DNA of 27,089 nucleotides from 70-18 sp041691815. GTDB lineage: Bacteria > Pseudomonadota > Alphaproteobacteria > Acetobacterales > Acetobacteraceae. The notes under the pieces are model-generated. The model had not been told where the DNA came from, did not search any database, and was given only the letters and a program-made list of their open reading frames with translations. Location of the stretch: the NCBI GenBank assembly GCA_041691815.1, contig JBEPTZ010000057.1:1-27089 (forward strand). The letters are read 5' to 3'. The translations under genes and the position numbers were made by a program. This document shows positions 1-9,986 of the stretch, in pieces (within the stretch, counting starts at the first letter, position 1; every line of letters begins with the position of its first letter).

Positions 1-3000
1 CACTCTCGTCTGCGGCGCGCCCTGTTGCAGGCCAGCATGCTGGTCGCGCCGGCGATGCTGGCGGTCCCCGGTGCGGCGTTGGCGCAGGGGTTGGCGCCGA
101 ACGCCGCGCCGCAGGGCGGGCTGGTGGTGGGCGGGGCGGCCAGCATCGGCCAGACCGCCGCGCGGACCACCATCGAGCAGACCACCAATCGTGCGGTGAT
201 CGACTGGCGCAGCTTCGATGTCGGGCGCGATCATACCGTGCAGTTCCAGCAGCCGTCCGCGCAGGCGATGACGCTGAACCGGGTGACCGGACCGAACCCG
301 TCGGTGATCGCCGGGCATATCACCGCCAATGGCGGCATCGCACTGGTCAACCAGTCCGGCGTGGTGTTCACCGGCGGGGCGCAGGTGCAGGCGCAGTCGG
401 TGATCGTCTCGACCAACGATATCGGCAATGCCGGCTTCATGCAGGGCGGCGCGATGGTGTTCGACCGCGCCGGCAAGCCTGGTGCCCGGATCGACAACCA
501 GGGCACGATCACCGCGCGGCAGGCCGGGATCGCCGCCCTGGTGGCGCCGCAGGTGGCCAATAGCGGGGTGATCAGCGCCAGGCTGGGCACCGTGGTGCTG
601 GCCGGGGCGACGCAGCAGGTGATCGACCTCAACGGCGACGGGCTGGTGTCGTTCGCGGTGGGGGCGCCGGTGCGCACCGCCCCGGCCGATGGCGGCGCGC
701 TGGTCAGCAACACCGGCACGCTGCGGGCGCAGGGCGGCACCGTGCTGCTGACCGCGGCGGCGGCAGATGGCATCGTGCAGAACCTGGTGCGGGCGGGCGG
801 CAGCATTGCGGCCGCGACCGACGCCGCCACCGGGCGGGGCGGCACGGTGCTGCTGTCCGGCACCGGCGGCAGCATCATCATCGAGGGCGCGGTCTCCGCC
901 ACCGGCCGCGCGCCAGGCAGCAGAGGCGGCAGCGTGACCGCGGTGGCCGACCGGGTGCTGGTGGCCGGCACGGCGCGGATTGACGCCTCGGGGCGAGCCG
1001 GCGGCGGGCGTATCGCGGTCGGCACCGATGGCACCAGGCTGGCCGCCCGCACCGGCATCGCCGCCGGCGCGGTGCTGCGGGCCGATGCCACCGGCCGCGG
1101 CAATGGCGGCCAGGTGGTGGTCAATTCGCAGGACGTGACGGCGCAGGCCGGCAGCATCACCGCGCGCGGCGGGCCGCGGGGCGGCAATGGCGGGGTGGTG
1201 GAGGTGTCCTCGGCCGGGGGGTTCCAGCTCACCGGGCAGATCGATGTCGGGGCGGCGGCCGGGCTGATCGGCCAGGTGATCATCGACCCGGCGACGCTGA
1301 CCATCGTCGCGGACGGCGATGCGCGGATCAATGTCACCGATCTCAGCAGCCTGATCCTGGCCTATGGCGATGCGCCGGCGGACGCCTATCTCAGCGCCAC
1401 CGTGGTGGGCGGCATCACCGGCAACCTGGTGTTGCAGGCCAGGGACACCCTTACGGTTGGTTCCGCCGTCACCAAGCCGCTGGGCGACCTGGAACTCGAC
1501 GCCGGCAACGTGCTGACGATCAATGCGGCGGTGGTGCTGGGCGCTGGCAATCTCACCTTGCAGAGCAACGCGATCCTGCTGAACGCTCTGGTGCAGGTGA
1601 GCGCCATCAGCCAGGTGGTGCTGGTCCCGCTCGACGGCACCACATCTGCCATCGTGACCGAGGCCGGCGCCGGGCGGATCACCGCCGGCACGCTGACCCA
1701 GAGCGGCACGGCGAATTTCGGCGACATGACCCTGGGCGGCGCCAACCTGGTGGGGGAAATCGCCGGATTGAACGCGTCCGGCACGCTGCTGTTCAACGAC
1801 GGCCAATCGCTGGTGGCGAGCGGTTCGATCTACGCCGGCGCCGGCATCTCGATCGACGTGCGGAGCGGCGATCTGACGGTGAACGACGGTGTCAGCGTCA
1901 CCTCGATCGGCACGATACAGTTGCGCGCCGGCGGCAACATCGACATCCAGGGCCTCGGCGGCGACGGCGCCTTCCTGTCGGGCAATGGCATCTCGCTGGC
2001 CGCGGCGTTCAACTTCACCACCGGAGCCACCGATCCTGCCGGCGCCGGCGGCATCACGCTGGCCGGCTATCTGACCAGCCAGTACGATGGCGGCGACGGG
2101 CCGATCGCGCTGGCGGCCGGCACCGGCGGCATCCACCAGTTGGCCGCGACCATCACCGGGGCGACGCTCACCGTGCAGAGCGGCGGCGACGCCATCCTGA
2201 ACGACGCGCAGCCGCTGGCCGGCGACCCCTACGCCCCGTTCAGCAGCAACCAGATCGCGGCACTCGGGCCGTCGAATGTGGTCGGCAATTTCAGCCTCGA
2301 CACCTATCGCATCCACTATCCGGGCACCTACGATCCGAGCCAGGATATCGCCCTCTCCGGCGTCATCACGGTCGGCGGCACGCTCACCCTGCGCGGCGAG
2401 GAGACCGGGTTCGCGCAGCAGGCCGGCTCGGTGCTGATGACGAGCCAGCTGAACGCGACGGCGGTGGATTTCGGCGACCTGACATTTGCCGGCGATAACC
2501 AGGTGACCAGTCTTGGCACGCTCAGCGGCAGCGGCATCACCGTCCACAACGTGGTCGACCTGGCGGTGAGCGGTCCGGTGACCAGCACGGCCGGGCTTAC
2601 CATCAGCGTCGACGGCGGCAACCTCGCGGTGAGCGGCGTTGTCTTGTCGGTGGAGGCGCCACTGGTGCTGCAGGCGTCGGGCAATGTCGCGGTCGAGGCC
2701 GGCGGCACGGTGACCGCCGCTGGCAGCAGCACCGCCACCGGGATCACCCTTGCCGCGGCGACGCCCACCGCCGGCTTCGACATCAGCCTGCCCGGCAGCG
2801 TGACGCTGGCCGGCACCCTCACCACGCTGCAGCAGATTGCCATCAGCGCCGGCACCGGCGGCATCACCCAGAGCGGCGGGCAGATTTCCGCCGGGCTGCT
2901 GGCGCTGCAATCCGGTGGCCAGGCGCTGCTGAACGGTGCTGCCGCCGGCACGCCGAATGCGATCGGCAACCTGCGCGATGTGAGCGCCGCCGGCGATTTC

Positions 3001-6000
3001 GCGCTCGACAATGGCGACAACCCGCTTGCCGTCAGCGGTCATGTGGTGGCGGCCGACATCCTGTTGCGCACCACCGGCATCCTGGGGCTTACCCGCTATT
3101 GTGCGATCCTGAGCACCGGCTGCTTCGCGCCGCCGGGGACGCTCGATGCCGGGACCGGCACCGTCTCGCTGCAGGTCAGCGACCTGGTGGTCGTGCTGCC
3201 GGCCAGCACCATCACCGGCGGCGTGGTGGAGATCGCGCCGGCGCTGGCCGAGCCGATGCAGGTCGGCGGCGCGGCCGGCAGCATCGTGACCGGCGTGCTG
3301 AGCGTGAACCAGGACGCGCTGGCGGCGATCACCGCCAATACCCTGCGGCTCGGCGCCACCACCGCCGGCGGTACCACCGCCAACGGCCTGCAGTTGATCG
3401 CGCCGCTGACATTTGCCGGCACGCTGGACCTGCACAGCCTGGCCGACATCACCCAGACCGCCGGCTCGGCACTCGGCATCGGCACGCTGACCGGCGCCGC
3501 CGGCGGCGCGATCGTGCTGACCGAAGCGACCAACAGCATCGGCACGGTGGGCGACCTGTCCGCGGCGGGCGATCTGAGCCTGACGGTAGCCGGGACGATG
3601 ACGCTGGCCGGGCTGTTCTCCGCACCGGGCCAGACGGTGGCGCTGATCGGCCCCGGCGGCATCGTGGAGTCCGGCGTCGGGCGCATCGTCACCGGCACGC
3701 TCACCGCGCAGAGCAGCGGCGGCGCCGTCACGCTGGGCGGCGCCAACCAGGTGGGCAATCTCGGCGCCTCGGCGGCGACCGGCGCCTTCACGCTGAATGA
3801 CGGCGTGGCACTGGCGATCGCGGCCGGCGTCACCGTCAGCGCCGGCAGCACGCTTGCCCTCACCACCAGCGATTCGCTGAGCGTGGACGGCTTTATGGTC
3901 GGCACCGACGCGGTGGCGCTGGCGGCCGGCACCGGGATCAACGTCAGCGGCTTCGGCGGCGTCACCACGCCGCTGCTGGCGGCCCAGACCGCGGCCGGCG
4001 ATATCATCATCGGCGGCAGCAATCTGGTGGATGCGCTCGGTGCGGTGCAGACGCCGGGGCGGTTCGCGATGGAGAATTCGGCATCGCTGCTGACCATCGG
4101 CACCGGTGTGGTGGTGCGCGCCGATGCCGGCATCTCGCTGAACCCGATCCTGGGCGCGGTGGCGCTGGATGGCACGCTGCTGGCGGCTGGCACGTCGGTG
4201 ACTATCAGCACCACCAGCATCACCGAAGGGGCGAACGGCAGCATCCAGACCGGAACGCTGACGGTGCGCGGCAATACTGGCGACGTGCTGCTGACCGGCG
4301 CCAATCAGGTGGACCAGCTTGGCGGATCGAGCGCCAATGGCAATTTCACCCTCAACGACACGGTGGCGCTGGTCGTGGCCGGCGGCACGGTGATCGCCAG
4401 CGGCACGCTGAGCCTGTCCACACCCGCCACGCTGACCATTACCGGCGAGCTTCATGGCGGCACCGTGCTGCTGACCGGCGACCAGGGGATCAGCGGCTTC
4501 GGGGTCATCGCGGCAACGCTGCTACAGGCCAACGCGGCGGTCGGCGATGTCGCGCTGGAGGGCAGCAACCGGGTTGACCAACTCGGCGGCTCGGCGGCCA
4601 GCGGCGACTTCGCCTTCAACAACGTGCCGGGGCTCACTGTCCCGGCCGGCAGCACGGTCACCGCCGGCGGCGCGCTGACCCTGACCATCGGCGACACGCT
4701 GAGCGTGGCCGGGCAGCTTGTCGGCGCCAGCATGCTGCTGTCCGGCAACAACGGCATCACCGAGATCGGTGCCGGCAATGTCAGGGCGGGGACGCTGTCG
4801 GTCGCCAACACCACCGGCAATATCCTGCTCGGCGGCAACAACGATGTGGCGGTGCTCGACTCGGTCACCTCGCCGGGCCAGTTCGTGCTCAACAATGTGG
4901 CGCCGACGATGCAGGTTCCGGCCGGACATATCATCGGCGCCGATGGCGGGATCACGTTGTCGTCGACCGGCGCGCTGGCGCTGGACGGCAGCTTGCTGGC
5001 GAACGGCACGACGGTGGATATCACCGCCACCAGTGTCACCCAGGATGTGACCTATGGCAGCATCCAGAGCAACCTGCTGACGGCGCGCGCCACCACCGGC
5101 GATCTGCTGCTGGGCGGCGCCAACCAGGTGAACCAGCTGGGTCCGCTGAGCGCTGCCGGCGACCTCACCTTCAACAATCTGCTGGCGCTGACCGTCACCG
5201 CCGGCAGCACGCTGCTGGCCGGCGGCACGCTGACCCTGACCACCGCCGAGACGCTGACCATCCTCGGGCCGCTGAGTGGCACCAGCGTGGTGCTGGCAGG
5301 CAACGCCGGCATCAGCGAGAGCGGTGCCGGCGCCATCACCACCGCGCTGCTATCGGCCAGCAGCAGCGCCGGCGACGTGGTGCTCGGCGGCGCCAACCAG
5401 GTGGACCAGCTTGGCGGTTCCACGGCAGCCGGCGATTTCCTGCTGAACGACGCGGTGGCGCTCGGCATCCAGGCCGGCGCCACGGTGGGCGCCGGCGGCA
5501 CGCTGAGCCTCGGCACGGTCAAGACGCTGGCGATCGCCGGGCGGCTGGCGGCGCCCAGCGTGGTGCTGCAGGCGGCCACCGGGATCAGCGAGACCGGCGC
5601 CGGGCTGATCGCCGCACCGCTGCTGACGGCGGTGAGCAGCGATGGCGACGTGCTGCTGGGCGGCGCCAATCAGGTGGGCCAACTCGGCGCGTCCTCCGCC
5701 GCCGGCGATTTCACGCTGAACAACGCGGTGGCGCTCACCGTGCCGGTGGGTGCGACGATTGCCGCCGGCGGCACGCTGAGCCTCGCCGGCACCGACCTGC
5801 TGACGCTGAACGGCCAGCTTGGCGCCACCAGCGTGGTGCTGGCGGCCGGCACCGGCATCGTGCAGGGCAGCGGCGGGGTGATCATCACACCGCTGCTGGC
5901 GGCCAGCAGCACCGCCGGCGATATCGTGCTGGGCGGGGCCAACGAGGTCGACGCGCTCGGCAATGTCGGCACCCCAGGCAGTTTCCTGCTGGCCAACACG

Positions 6001-7062
6001 CTGGCATCGCTCGGCATCGGCGCCGGCCAGGTGGTCAGCGCCGGCGGCGGGATCACGCTGCAACTCGATGGCGCGCTGGCGCTGGACGGCACGCTGCTGG
6101 CAGCCGGCGCGGCAGTGGATATCAGCGCCACCGGCATCACCGAGGGCAGCGGCGGCACGATCCAGGCCAATCTGCTGAACCTGCGGGCCAGCGATGGCGA
6201 CATCGTGCTGGCCGGGGCGAACGCGGTGGCGCTGCTTGGCGACAGCAGCACGCCGGGGGCGTTCACCTTCAACGACAGCGCGGCGCTCAACCTGCCCGGC
6301 GCGGCGCTGGTCACCGCGGGTGGCGCAATGCTGATCACCGGCGGCGGCGATGTGGTGGTGGACGGCCATGTCGAGGCCGGCACGCTCACCCTGCGCGCCG
6401 CCGGGCTGCTGCAGATCAACGGCTTCTCGGCGGTCGCCACCGGCGGGCCGCTGACGCTGGCCGGTGACCGCGTGGTCACCACCGGGCTGATCGCCTCGCC
6501 CGGCGCCATCCTGATCGACGCCAGCAGTGCCAGCCTCGGCGGCCACGCCACCGGCAGCACGCTCAGTGTCACCGCGCCTGAGATCGCCTTCACCGGGCTG
6601 GACGCCGGCGGCATGCAGGTCAACCTGTATCTCGGCGAGGCCGGCACTGCCACCGGCACGCTGGATGCCGGCGGGCTGCTGCTGGCCGGCGGCAGCGGCG
6701 CCACGCTGTTCGGCACCGTGGCCGGGGTGGCCGGCGGGGCCGCCGCCCCGCTCGGCCAGCGCGCCGACGTGAACGGTGCGGTTTATCCGCCGCCGCCGCC
6801 GAGCCCGGGCCTGTTCACCATGAACGGCTGCCCGATCGCGGTCAGCGTCTGCCGCCCGCTCGCCATCGCGCCGCCATCGGTTGCCAGCGCGCCGGGGGTG
6901 ATCTTCAGCATGATGGATCCGCGCAACTTCAGCGAATTGCTCACCGATGTCGTGCTGGGCCTGCCGACGCCAACCAACTTCTACCTGCGCGCCCAGCCGA
7001 TCCGCGATCCGGACGATGATGTCGATCTGGCGCCGCCGAACATCCGTGCGGAGGATTTCTGA
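1..7062 (+). CDS. Filamentous haemagglutinin-like TpsA exoprotein (5' partial)
   Basis: This is a secreted beta-helical exoprotein of the two-partner secretion type, more than 2340 residues long. The frame is open from base 1. A TTG at 25 is the first possible start inside the window, but the basic residues before it (RLRR) look like the n-region of the signal peptide, so the true start probably lies upstream. A hydrophobic core ends at an ALAQ cleavage site about 21 residues after the TTG. The TPS (haemagglutination activity) domain follows: NRAVIDWRSFDVG, TLNRVTG, then VNQSGVVFTGG at about residue 108, a variant of the usual NPNGI-type turn. The rest is Gly/Ala/Thr/Val-rich beta-helix, including about ten 91-residue repeats from 3724, a PPPPPSPG segment and a short acidic tail. 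There is no C-terminal beta-barrel, so a separate TpsB (ShlB/FhaC-type) pore is expected; none is in the window. The stop overlaps the next start by one base. Confidence 0.9.
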   Translation, partial: HSRLRRALLQASMLVAPAMLAVPGAALAQGLAPNAAPQGGLVVGGAASIGQTAARTTIEQTTNRAVIDWRSFDVGRDHTVQFQQPSAQAMTLNRVTGPNPSVIAGHITANGGIALVNQSGVVFTGGAQVQAQSVIVSTNDIGNAGFMQGGAMVFDRAGKPGARIDNQGTITARQAGIAALVAPQVANSGVISARLGTVVLAGATQQVIDLNGDGLVSFAVGAPVRTAPADGGALVSNTGTLRAQGGTVLLTAAAADGIVQNLVRAGGSIAAATDAATGRGGTVLLSGTGGSIIIEGAVSATGRAPGSRGGSVTAVADRVLVAGTARIDASGRAGGGRIAVGTDGTRLAARTGIAAGAVLRADATGRGNGGQVVVNSQDVTAQAGSITARGGPRGGNGGVVEVSSAGGFQLTGQIDVGAAAGLIGQVIIDPATLTIVADGDARINVTDLSSLILAYGDAPADAYLSATVVGGITGNLVLQARDTLTVGSAVTKPLGDLELDAGNVLTINAAVVLGAGNLTLQSNAILLNALVQVSAISQVVLVPLDGTTSAIVTEAGAGRITAGTLTQSGTANFGDMTLGGANLVGEIAGLNASGTLLFNDGQSLVASGSIYAGAGISIDVRSGDLTVNDGVSVTSIGTIQLRAGGNIDIQGLGGDGAFLSGNGISLAAAFNFTTGATDPAGAGGITLAGYLTSQYDGGDGPIALAAGTGGIHQLAATITGATLTVQSGGDAILNDAQPLAGDPYAPFSSNQIAALGPSNVVGNFSLDTYRIHYPGTYDPSQDIALSGVITVGGTLTLRGEETGFAQQAGSVLMTSQLNATAVDFGDLTFAGDNQVTSLGTLSGSGITVHNVVDLAVSGPVTSTAGLTISVDGGNLAVSGVVLSVEAPLVLQASGNVAVEAGGTVTAAGSSTATGITLAAATPTAGFDISLPGSVTLAGTLTTLQQIAISAGTGGITQSGGQISAGLLALQSGGQALLNGAAAGTPNAIGNLRDVSAAGDFALDNGDNPLAVSGHVVAADILLRTTGILGLTRYCAILSTGCFAPPGTLDAGTGTVSLQVSDLVVVLPASTITGGVVEIAPALAEPMQVGGAAGSIVTGVLSVNQDALAAITANTLRLGATTAGGTTANGLQLIAPLTFAGTLDLHSLADITQTAGSALGIGTLTGAAGGAIVLTEATNSIGTVGDLSAAGDLSLTVAGTMTLAGLFSAPGQTVALIGPGGIVESGVGRIVTGTLTAQSSGGAVTLGGANQVGNLGASAATGAFTLNDGVALAIAAGVTVSAGSTLALTTSDSLSVDGFMVGTDAVALAAGTGINVSGFGGVTTPLLAAQTAAGDIIIGGSNLVDALGAVQTPGRFAMENSASLLTIGTGVVVRADAGISLNPILGAVALDGTLLAAGTSVTISTTSITEGANGSIQTGTLTVRGNTGDVLLTGANQVDQLGGSSANGNFTLNDTVALVVAGGTVIASGTLSLSTPATLTITGELHGGTVLLTGDQGISGFGVIAATLLQANAAVGDVALEGSNRVDQLGGSAASGDFAFNNVPGLTVPAGSTVTAGGALTLTIGDTLSVAGQLVGASMLLSGNNGITEIGAGNVRAGTLSVANTTGNILLGGNNDVAVLDSVTSPGQFVLNNVAPTMQVPAGHIIGADGGITLSSTGALALDGSLLANGTTVDITATSVTQDVTYGSIQSNLLTARATTGDLLLGGANQVNQLGPLSAAGDLTFNNLLALTVTAGSTLLAGGTLTLTTAETLTILGPLSGTSVVLAGNAGISESGAGAITTALLSASSSAGDVVLGGANQVDQLGGSTAAGDFLLNDAVALGIQAGATVGAGGTLSLGTVKTLAIAGRLAAPSVVLQAATGISETGAGLIAAPLLTAVSSDGDVLLGGANQVGQLGASSAAGDFTLNNAVALTVPVGATIAAGGTLSLAGTDLLTLNGQLGATSVVLAAGTGIVQGSGGVIITPLLAASSTAGDIVLGGANEVDALGNVGTPGSFLLANTLASLGIGAGQVVSAGGGITLQLDGALALDGTLLAAGAAVDISATGITEGSGGTIQANLLNLRASDGDIVLAGANAVALLGDSSTPGAFTFNDSAALNLPGAALVTAGGAMLITGGGDVVVDGHVEAGTLTLRAAGLLQINGFSAVATGGPLTLAGDRVVTTGLIASPGAILIDASSASLGGHATGSTLSVTAPEIAFTGLDAGGMQVNLYLGEAGTATGTLDAGGLLLAGGSGATLFGTVAGVAGGAAAPLGQRADVNGAVYPPPPPSPGLFTMNGCPIAVSVCRPLAIAPPSVASAPGVIFSMMDPRNFSELLTDVVLGLPTPTNFYLRAQPIRDPDDDVDLAPPNIRAEDF
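3724..6470 (+). repeat. Ten in-frame tandem repeats of about 91 codons in the exoprotein gene
   Basis: The motif G-D-V-x-L-x-G-A-N-x-V-x-x-L-G recurs in frame. Counting from the second residue of the motif, copies begin at 3724, 4000, 4282, 4546, 4819, 5101, 5374, 5647, 5920 and 6199. Spacings are 264 to 282 bases, with 273 (91 codons) the commonest. Each unit continues with a GDFxLNN block, an AGGTLSL block and a G(I/V)xExGAG block, as expected of stacked right-handed beta-helix turns. Units also share nucleotide blocks, such as GGCGGCGCCAACCAGGTG, which suggests recent duplication or gene conversion. Older, looser copies occur upstream, for example around 1735 and 2490. Confidence 0.85.
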
Positions 7063-9986
7063 TGCGCGCCCTGCTGCCGTTGGTTGCCGCAATCGCCCTG
7101 CTGGCCGGCTGCACGCCGCCGCCGCCGGATGCCTATGTCGCCAGCGCCTCGGGCGATCGCGGCAGCGCGCTCGGCGTCACCGCGGCCGGCGAGAGTTGCC
7201 GGTTCGTTGCCGGCGGAGCCGGTGGCGACGTGTGGTGCGGCGACTGGCGCTCGCCCAGCGCCCGCATCCGCAGCAGCGCCGCCACCATCACGGCCAATGC
7301 GGACGGGCTCGGCGGCCGGCTCACCTGCGCCGCCCCGCACGGCATCCAGATCCTCGGCAACGTGCCGGCCAGCCTGGCCGAATGCCGGATGGCCAGTGGC
7401 GGCTGGCCGGCGTTTCTGCTGACCGCCAATATCGGCGGCAAGGGCTGGCAGGCCGATGGCGTGGTGGCGGCATTGCCGGCCGCCGAGCGCGCGATCGGCA
7501 TCGCTTCCGGCCGGGTCACCGCCGAGGCGGCGGCGAACACCCCGGCGGCGCTCGACGCGCTGGCCAGCCGGCTCGCCCGCGAGGCGTTCGCCACCGGCGA
7601 TATCGGCCGCTATGACGGGCTGATGACCGCCGGCCGCGACGCCAACCAGGCCGAGCGCTTCGCCAGCGCCGAGACCGCCTATCGCGCCGCCCTGGCGTTG
7701 CAGGAGCGGGTGCTGGGCGCCAACCGGCCGGACAGCTTCCTGCCGCTGGCGCTGCTGGCGCTGCAACTCTCCAACCAGGGCCGCTATCCGCAGGCCGCCG
7801 AGCTGTTCCGCCGCGCCGACAAGCTGGCGCCGGCCGCCGCCGACCCGCTGGCGGTGGCCAGCGTCACCTATTACGAGGCGCTGGACCACGCCAACCAGAA
7901 GCAGACCGATCTCGCTCTGGCCGGGTTCAGCAAGGCCGAGCGGCTCTATCTGCCGTTCCTGCCGCCCGAATTGCGTGGCGGCTCGCCGTTGCCGCCGGAT
8001 CGCGGCGCCAGCCTGTCGCCGCTGCTGCTGACCCGCGACGTGCTCCCCCCCCCGCGCCCCCCGCGCGCCGCGGTCCGCCCCCGCGCGGCGCGGCGCCCCG
8101 CGGCCGCCGCGCCGCGCCCGGCCGCCCGCGCCGCCGCGCCCGCCGCCGCGCCCGCCCAGGCCGCCCGCCTCGCCGCCGCGGTGCCGGGCATCGCGCGGGC
8201 CGAACTGATCAGCGCCCGGGTCGATCGCAGCCTCGGCGCGGTGGCCGCCAGCGCCGGCGCGCGCGGGCTGGCCGATGACCGCTTCGCCGCCTCGGCCAGC
8301 CGCTTCGCCCGCCAGGTGCCGCGCTCCCGCCCCTACGCCGAAACCCTGCTGCTCCGCGCCGGAACGCTGCCGGACGACAGCTCGGCGATCGGCACGCTCT
8401 GCCACGACGCCATCGCCACGCTGCGGGTGCTGCGCCAGGGCACCAGTTCCGAGCTGATCGCCCCCTGCGTCGATGCCTTCGCCAAGGCCGGCGGGCAGGC
8501 CAATCTCGCGGAGGCCTTCGAGGCGGCGCAACTGGCGCAGGGCACCGTCACCACCACCCAGATCGCCCAGGCCGCCGCCCGCCTCGCCGCCGATGCCCGC
8601 GATCCGAAGGTGGGTGCGGCGATCCGCGAACGCGACACCAGCCTGCGCGACCTCGCGGCGCTGTACCGCGAGCGCGACGCCGCCACCGCCGCCGGCGAAA
8701 CCCCCGACCAGTTGCAGGCGCTCGACAGCCGCATCGCCGCCGCCGAGGCCAAATCCGGCGAGGCCGACCGGGCGGTGCAGGCCGCCGCCCCCGGCTTCGC
8801 GCAACTGGTGCAGTCGGTGGCCTCGGCCAAGGACGTGCTGGCCGCGCTCGGCCCCGGCGAGGCGCTGCTGCTCACCACCCTGCCGCATAGCCGGCGCGGC
8901 TGGAACTTCCTGCTGCGCGACGGCCTAATCACCGCCGCCCCGGTCGGCGCCGACACCAAGCAGGTGGAGCAACTGGTCAAGGACGTGCGCGCCACCGTCG
9001 ACAGCGGCAACACCGCCAAGCCATACGCCGCCGGCGCCGCCTGGAACCTCTACCAGGCGCTGTTCGGGGCCGTGCAACCGGCGCTGGACGGCGCCAAGGC
9101 GCTGCTGGTGGTGCCGGCCGACACGCTGCTGGAACTGCCCTACGGCATCCTGGTCAACCAGAAACCGGCCGCCGCGTTCGGCCAGACTGGCAATCACTAC
9201 CTGATCGAGAGCTACCCGGTCACCCATCTGCCCGCCGCCGCCAGCCTGGTGGCGCTGCGCCGCGCCGGCGCCTCGGCGGCCACCCAGCCCTGGGCCGGCT
9301 TCGGCGCACCGCTGCCGATGGCGGCCAACTACGCCGCCCGCAGCTTCCCCGCCGCCCCGGCCTGCGGCCGGCTGCTCGCCACCCTGCCGCCGCTGCCCGG
9401 CGCGGCGCTGGAACTGCGGCTGGCCAGCCAGATCATGGGCCCCGGCGCCGCCCAGCCGGTGCTCGGCACCGCCTTCACTGCCGACCGCCTGCTGAACACC
9501 GATCTGCGCCAATACCGGGTGGTGCATTTCGCCACCCACGGCGTGCTGCCGTCCGACCTCGCCTGCCTTAGCGAGCCGGTGATCATCGCCTCCACCGCGC
9601 CGAACGGGCCGGACGCCGCGCAGGCGCTGATCGGCGCCAGCACGGTGCTGAAGCTGAACATGGACGCCAACCTGGTGCTGCTCTCAGCCTGCAACTCCGG
9701 CGGCGGCGCAGGGGCGGGCGAGAGCCTGTCCACCCTGGCGCGGGCGTTCTTCTTCGCCGGCGCCCGCGGGCTGATGCTGACCCACTGGTACATCAACGAC
9801 ATCGCCGCCGCCCGCATCGGCGCGGTGACGCTGCGCAACATGGAACACGGCCAGGGTGCCGCCGAGGCGTTGCAACACGCGCAACTGGACCTGCTGCATA
9901 TCCCCGAGGGCGCGCATCCCGCACTTTGGGGACCGTTCGCGCTGGTTGGCACCGCCGGGCAGCCGCGCGGCGCTGGGCGGAGTTGA
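7062..9986 (+). CDS. CHAT domain (caspase-like) lipoprotein with TPR-like region
   Basis: This is a predicted lipoprotein protease of 974 residues. The ATG overlaps the exoprotein stop (TGATG), implying translational coupling. An N-terminal signal peptide ends in the lipobox L14-A15-G16-C17. Residues about 190-310 hold TPR-like helices (AETAYRAALALQERVLG, QGRYPQAAELFRRADKL). Residues about 327-375 are an odd Pro/Ala/Arg-rich block. A helical region rich in Ala and charged residues follows, then the C-terminal CHAT domain. Its catalytic dyad appears intact: HFATHG with His826, and SACNSGGG with Cys877. CHAT proteins belong to the caspase/separase clan of cysteine peptidases. Co-translation with a secreted exoprotein suggests a role in its processing, release or surface quality control. 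That role is inference; domain identity is well supported. Confidence 0.88.
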   Translation: MRALLPLVAAIALLAGCTPPPPDAYVASASGDRGSALGVTAAGESCRFVAGGAGGDVWCGDWRSPSARIRSSAATITANADGLGGRLTCAAPHGIQILGNVPASLAECRMASGGWPAFLLTANIGGKGWQADGVVAALPAAERAIGIASGRVTAEAAANTPAALDALASRLAREAFATGDIGRYDGLMTAGRDANQAERFASAETAYRAALALQERVLGANRPDSFLPLALLALQLSNQGRYPQAAELFRRADKLAPAAADPLAVASVTYYEALDHANQKQTDLALAGFSKAERLYLPFLPPELRGGSPLPPDRGASLSPLLLTRDVLPPPRPPRAAVRPRAARRPAAAAPRPAARAAAPAAAPAQAARLAAAVPGIARAELISARVDRSLGAVAASAGARGLADDRFAASASRFARQVPRSRPYAETLLLRAGTLPDDSSAIGTLCHDAIATLRVLRQGTSSELIAPCVDAFAKAGGQANLAEAFEAAQLAQGTVTTTQIAQAAARLAADARDPKVGAAIRERDTSLRDLAALYRERDAATAAGETPDQLQALDSRIAAAEAKSGEADRAVQAAAPGFAQLVQSVASAKDVLAALGPGEALLLTTLPHSRRGWNFLLRDGLITAAPVGADTKQVEQLVKDVRATVDSGNTAKPYAAGAAWNLYQALFGAVQPALDGAKALLVVPADTLLELPYGILVNQKPAAAFGQTGNHYLIESYPVTHLPAAASLVALRRAGASAATQPWAGFGAPLPMAANYAARSFPAAPACGRLLATLPPLPGAALELRLASQIMGPGAAQPVLGTAFTADRLLNTDLRQYRVVHFATHGVLPSDLACLSEPVIIASTAPNGPDAAQALIGASTVLKLNMDANLVLLSACNSGGGAGAGESLSTLARAFFFAGARGLMLTHWYINDIAAARIGAVTLRNMEHGQGAAEALQHAQLDLLHIPEGAHPALWGPFALVGTAGQPRGAGRS

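Noticed and set aside
6981..8888. Long minus-strand open frame opposite the CHAT gene, and similar ones at 231-1337, 3096-4304, 5350-7092 and 9329-11083
   Set aside because: Low-complexity Ala/Gly/Arg/Gln or Pro/Ser/Val-rich translations without motifs, opposite well-supported genes; a usual effect of very high G+C.
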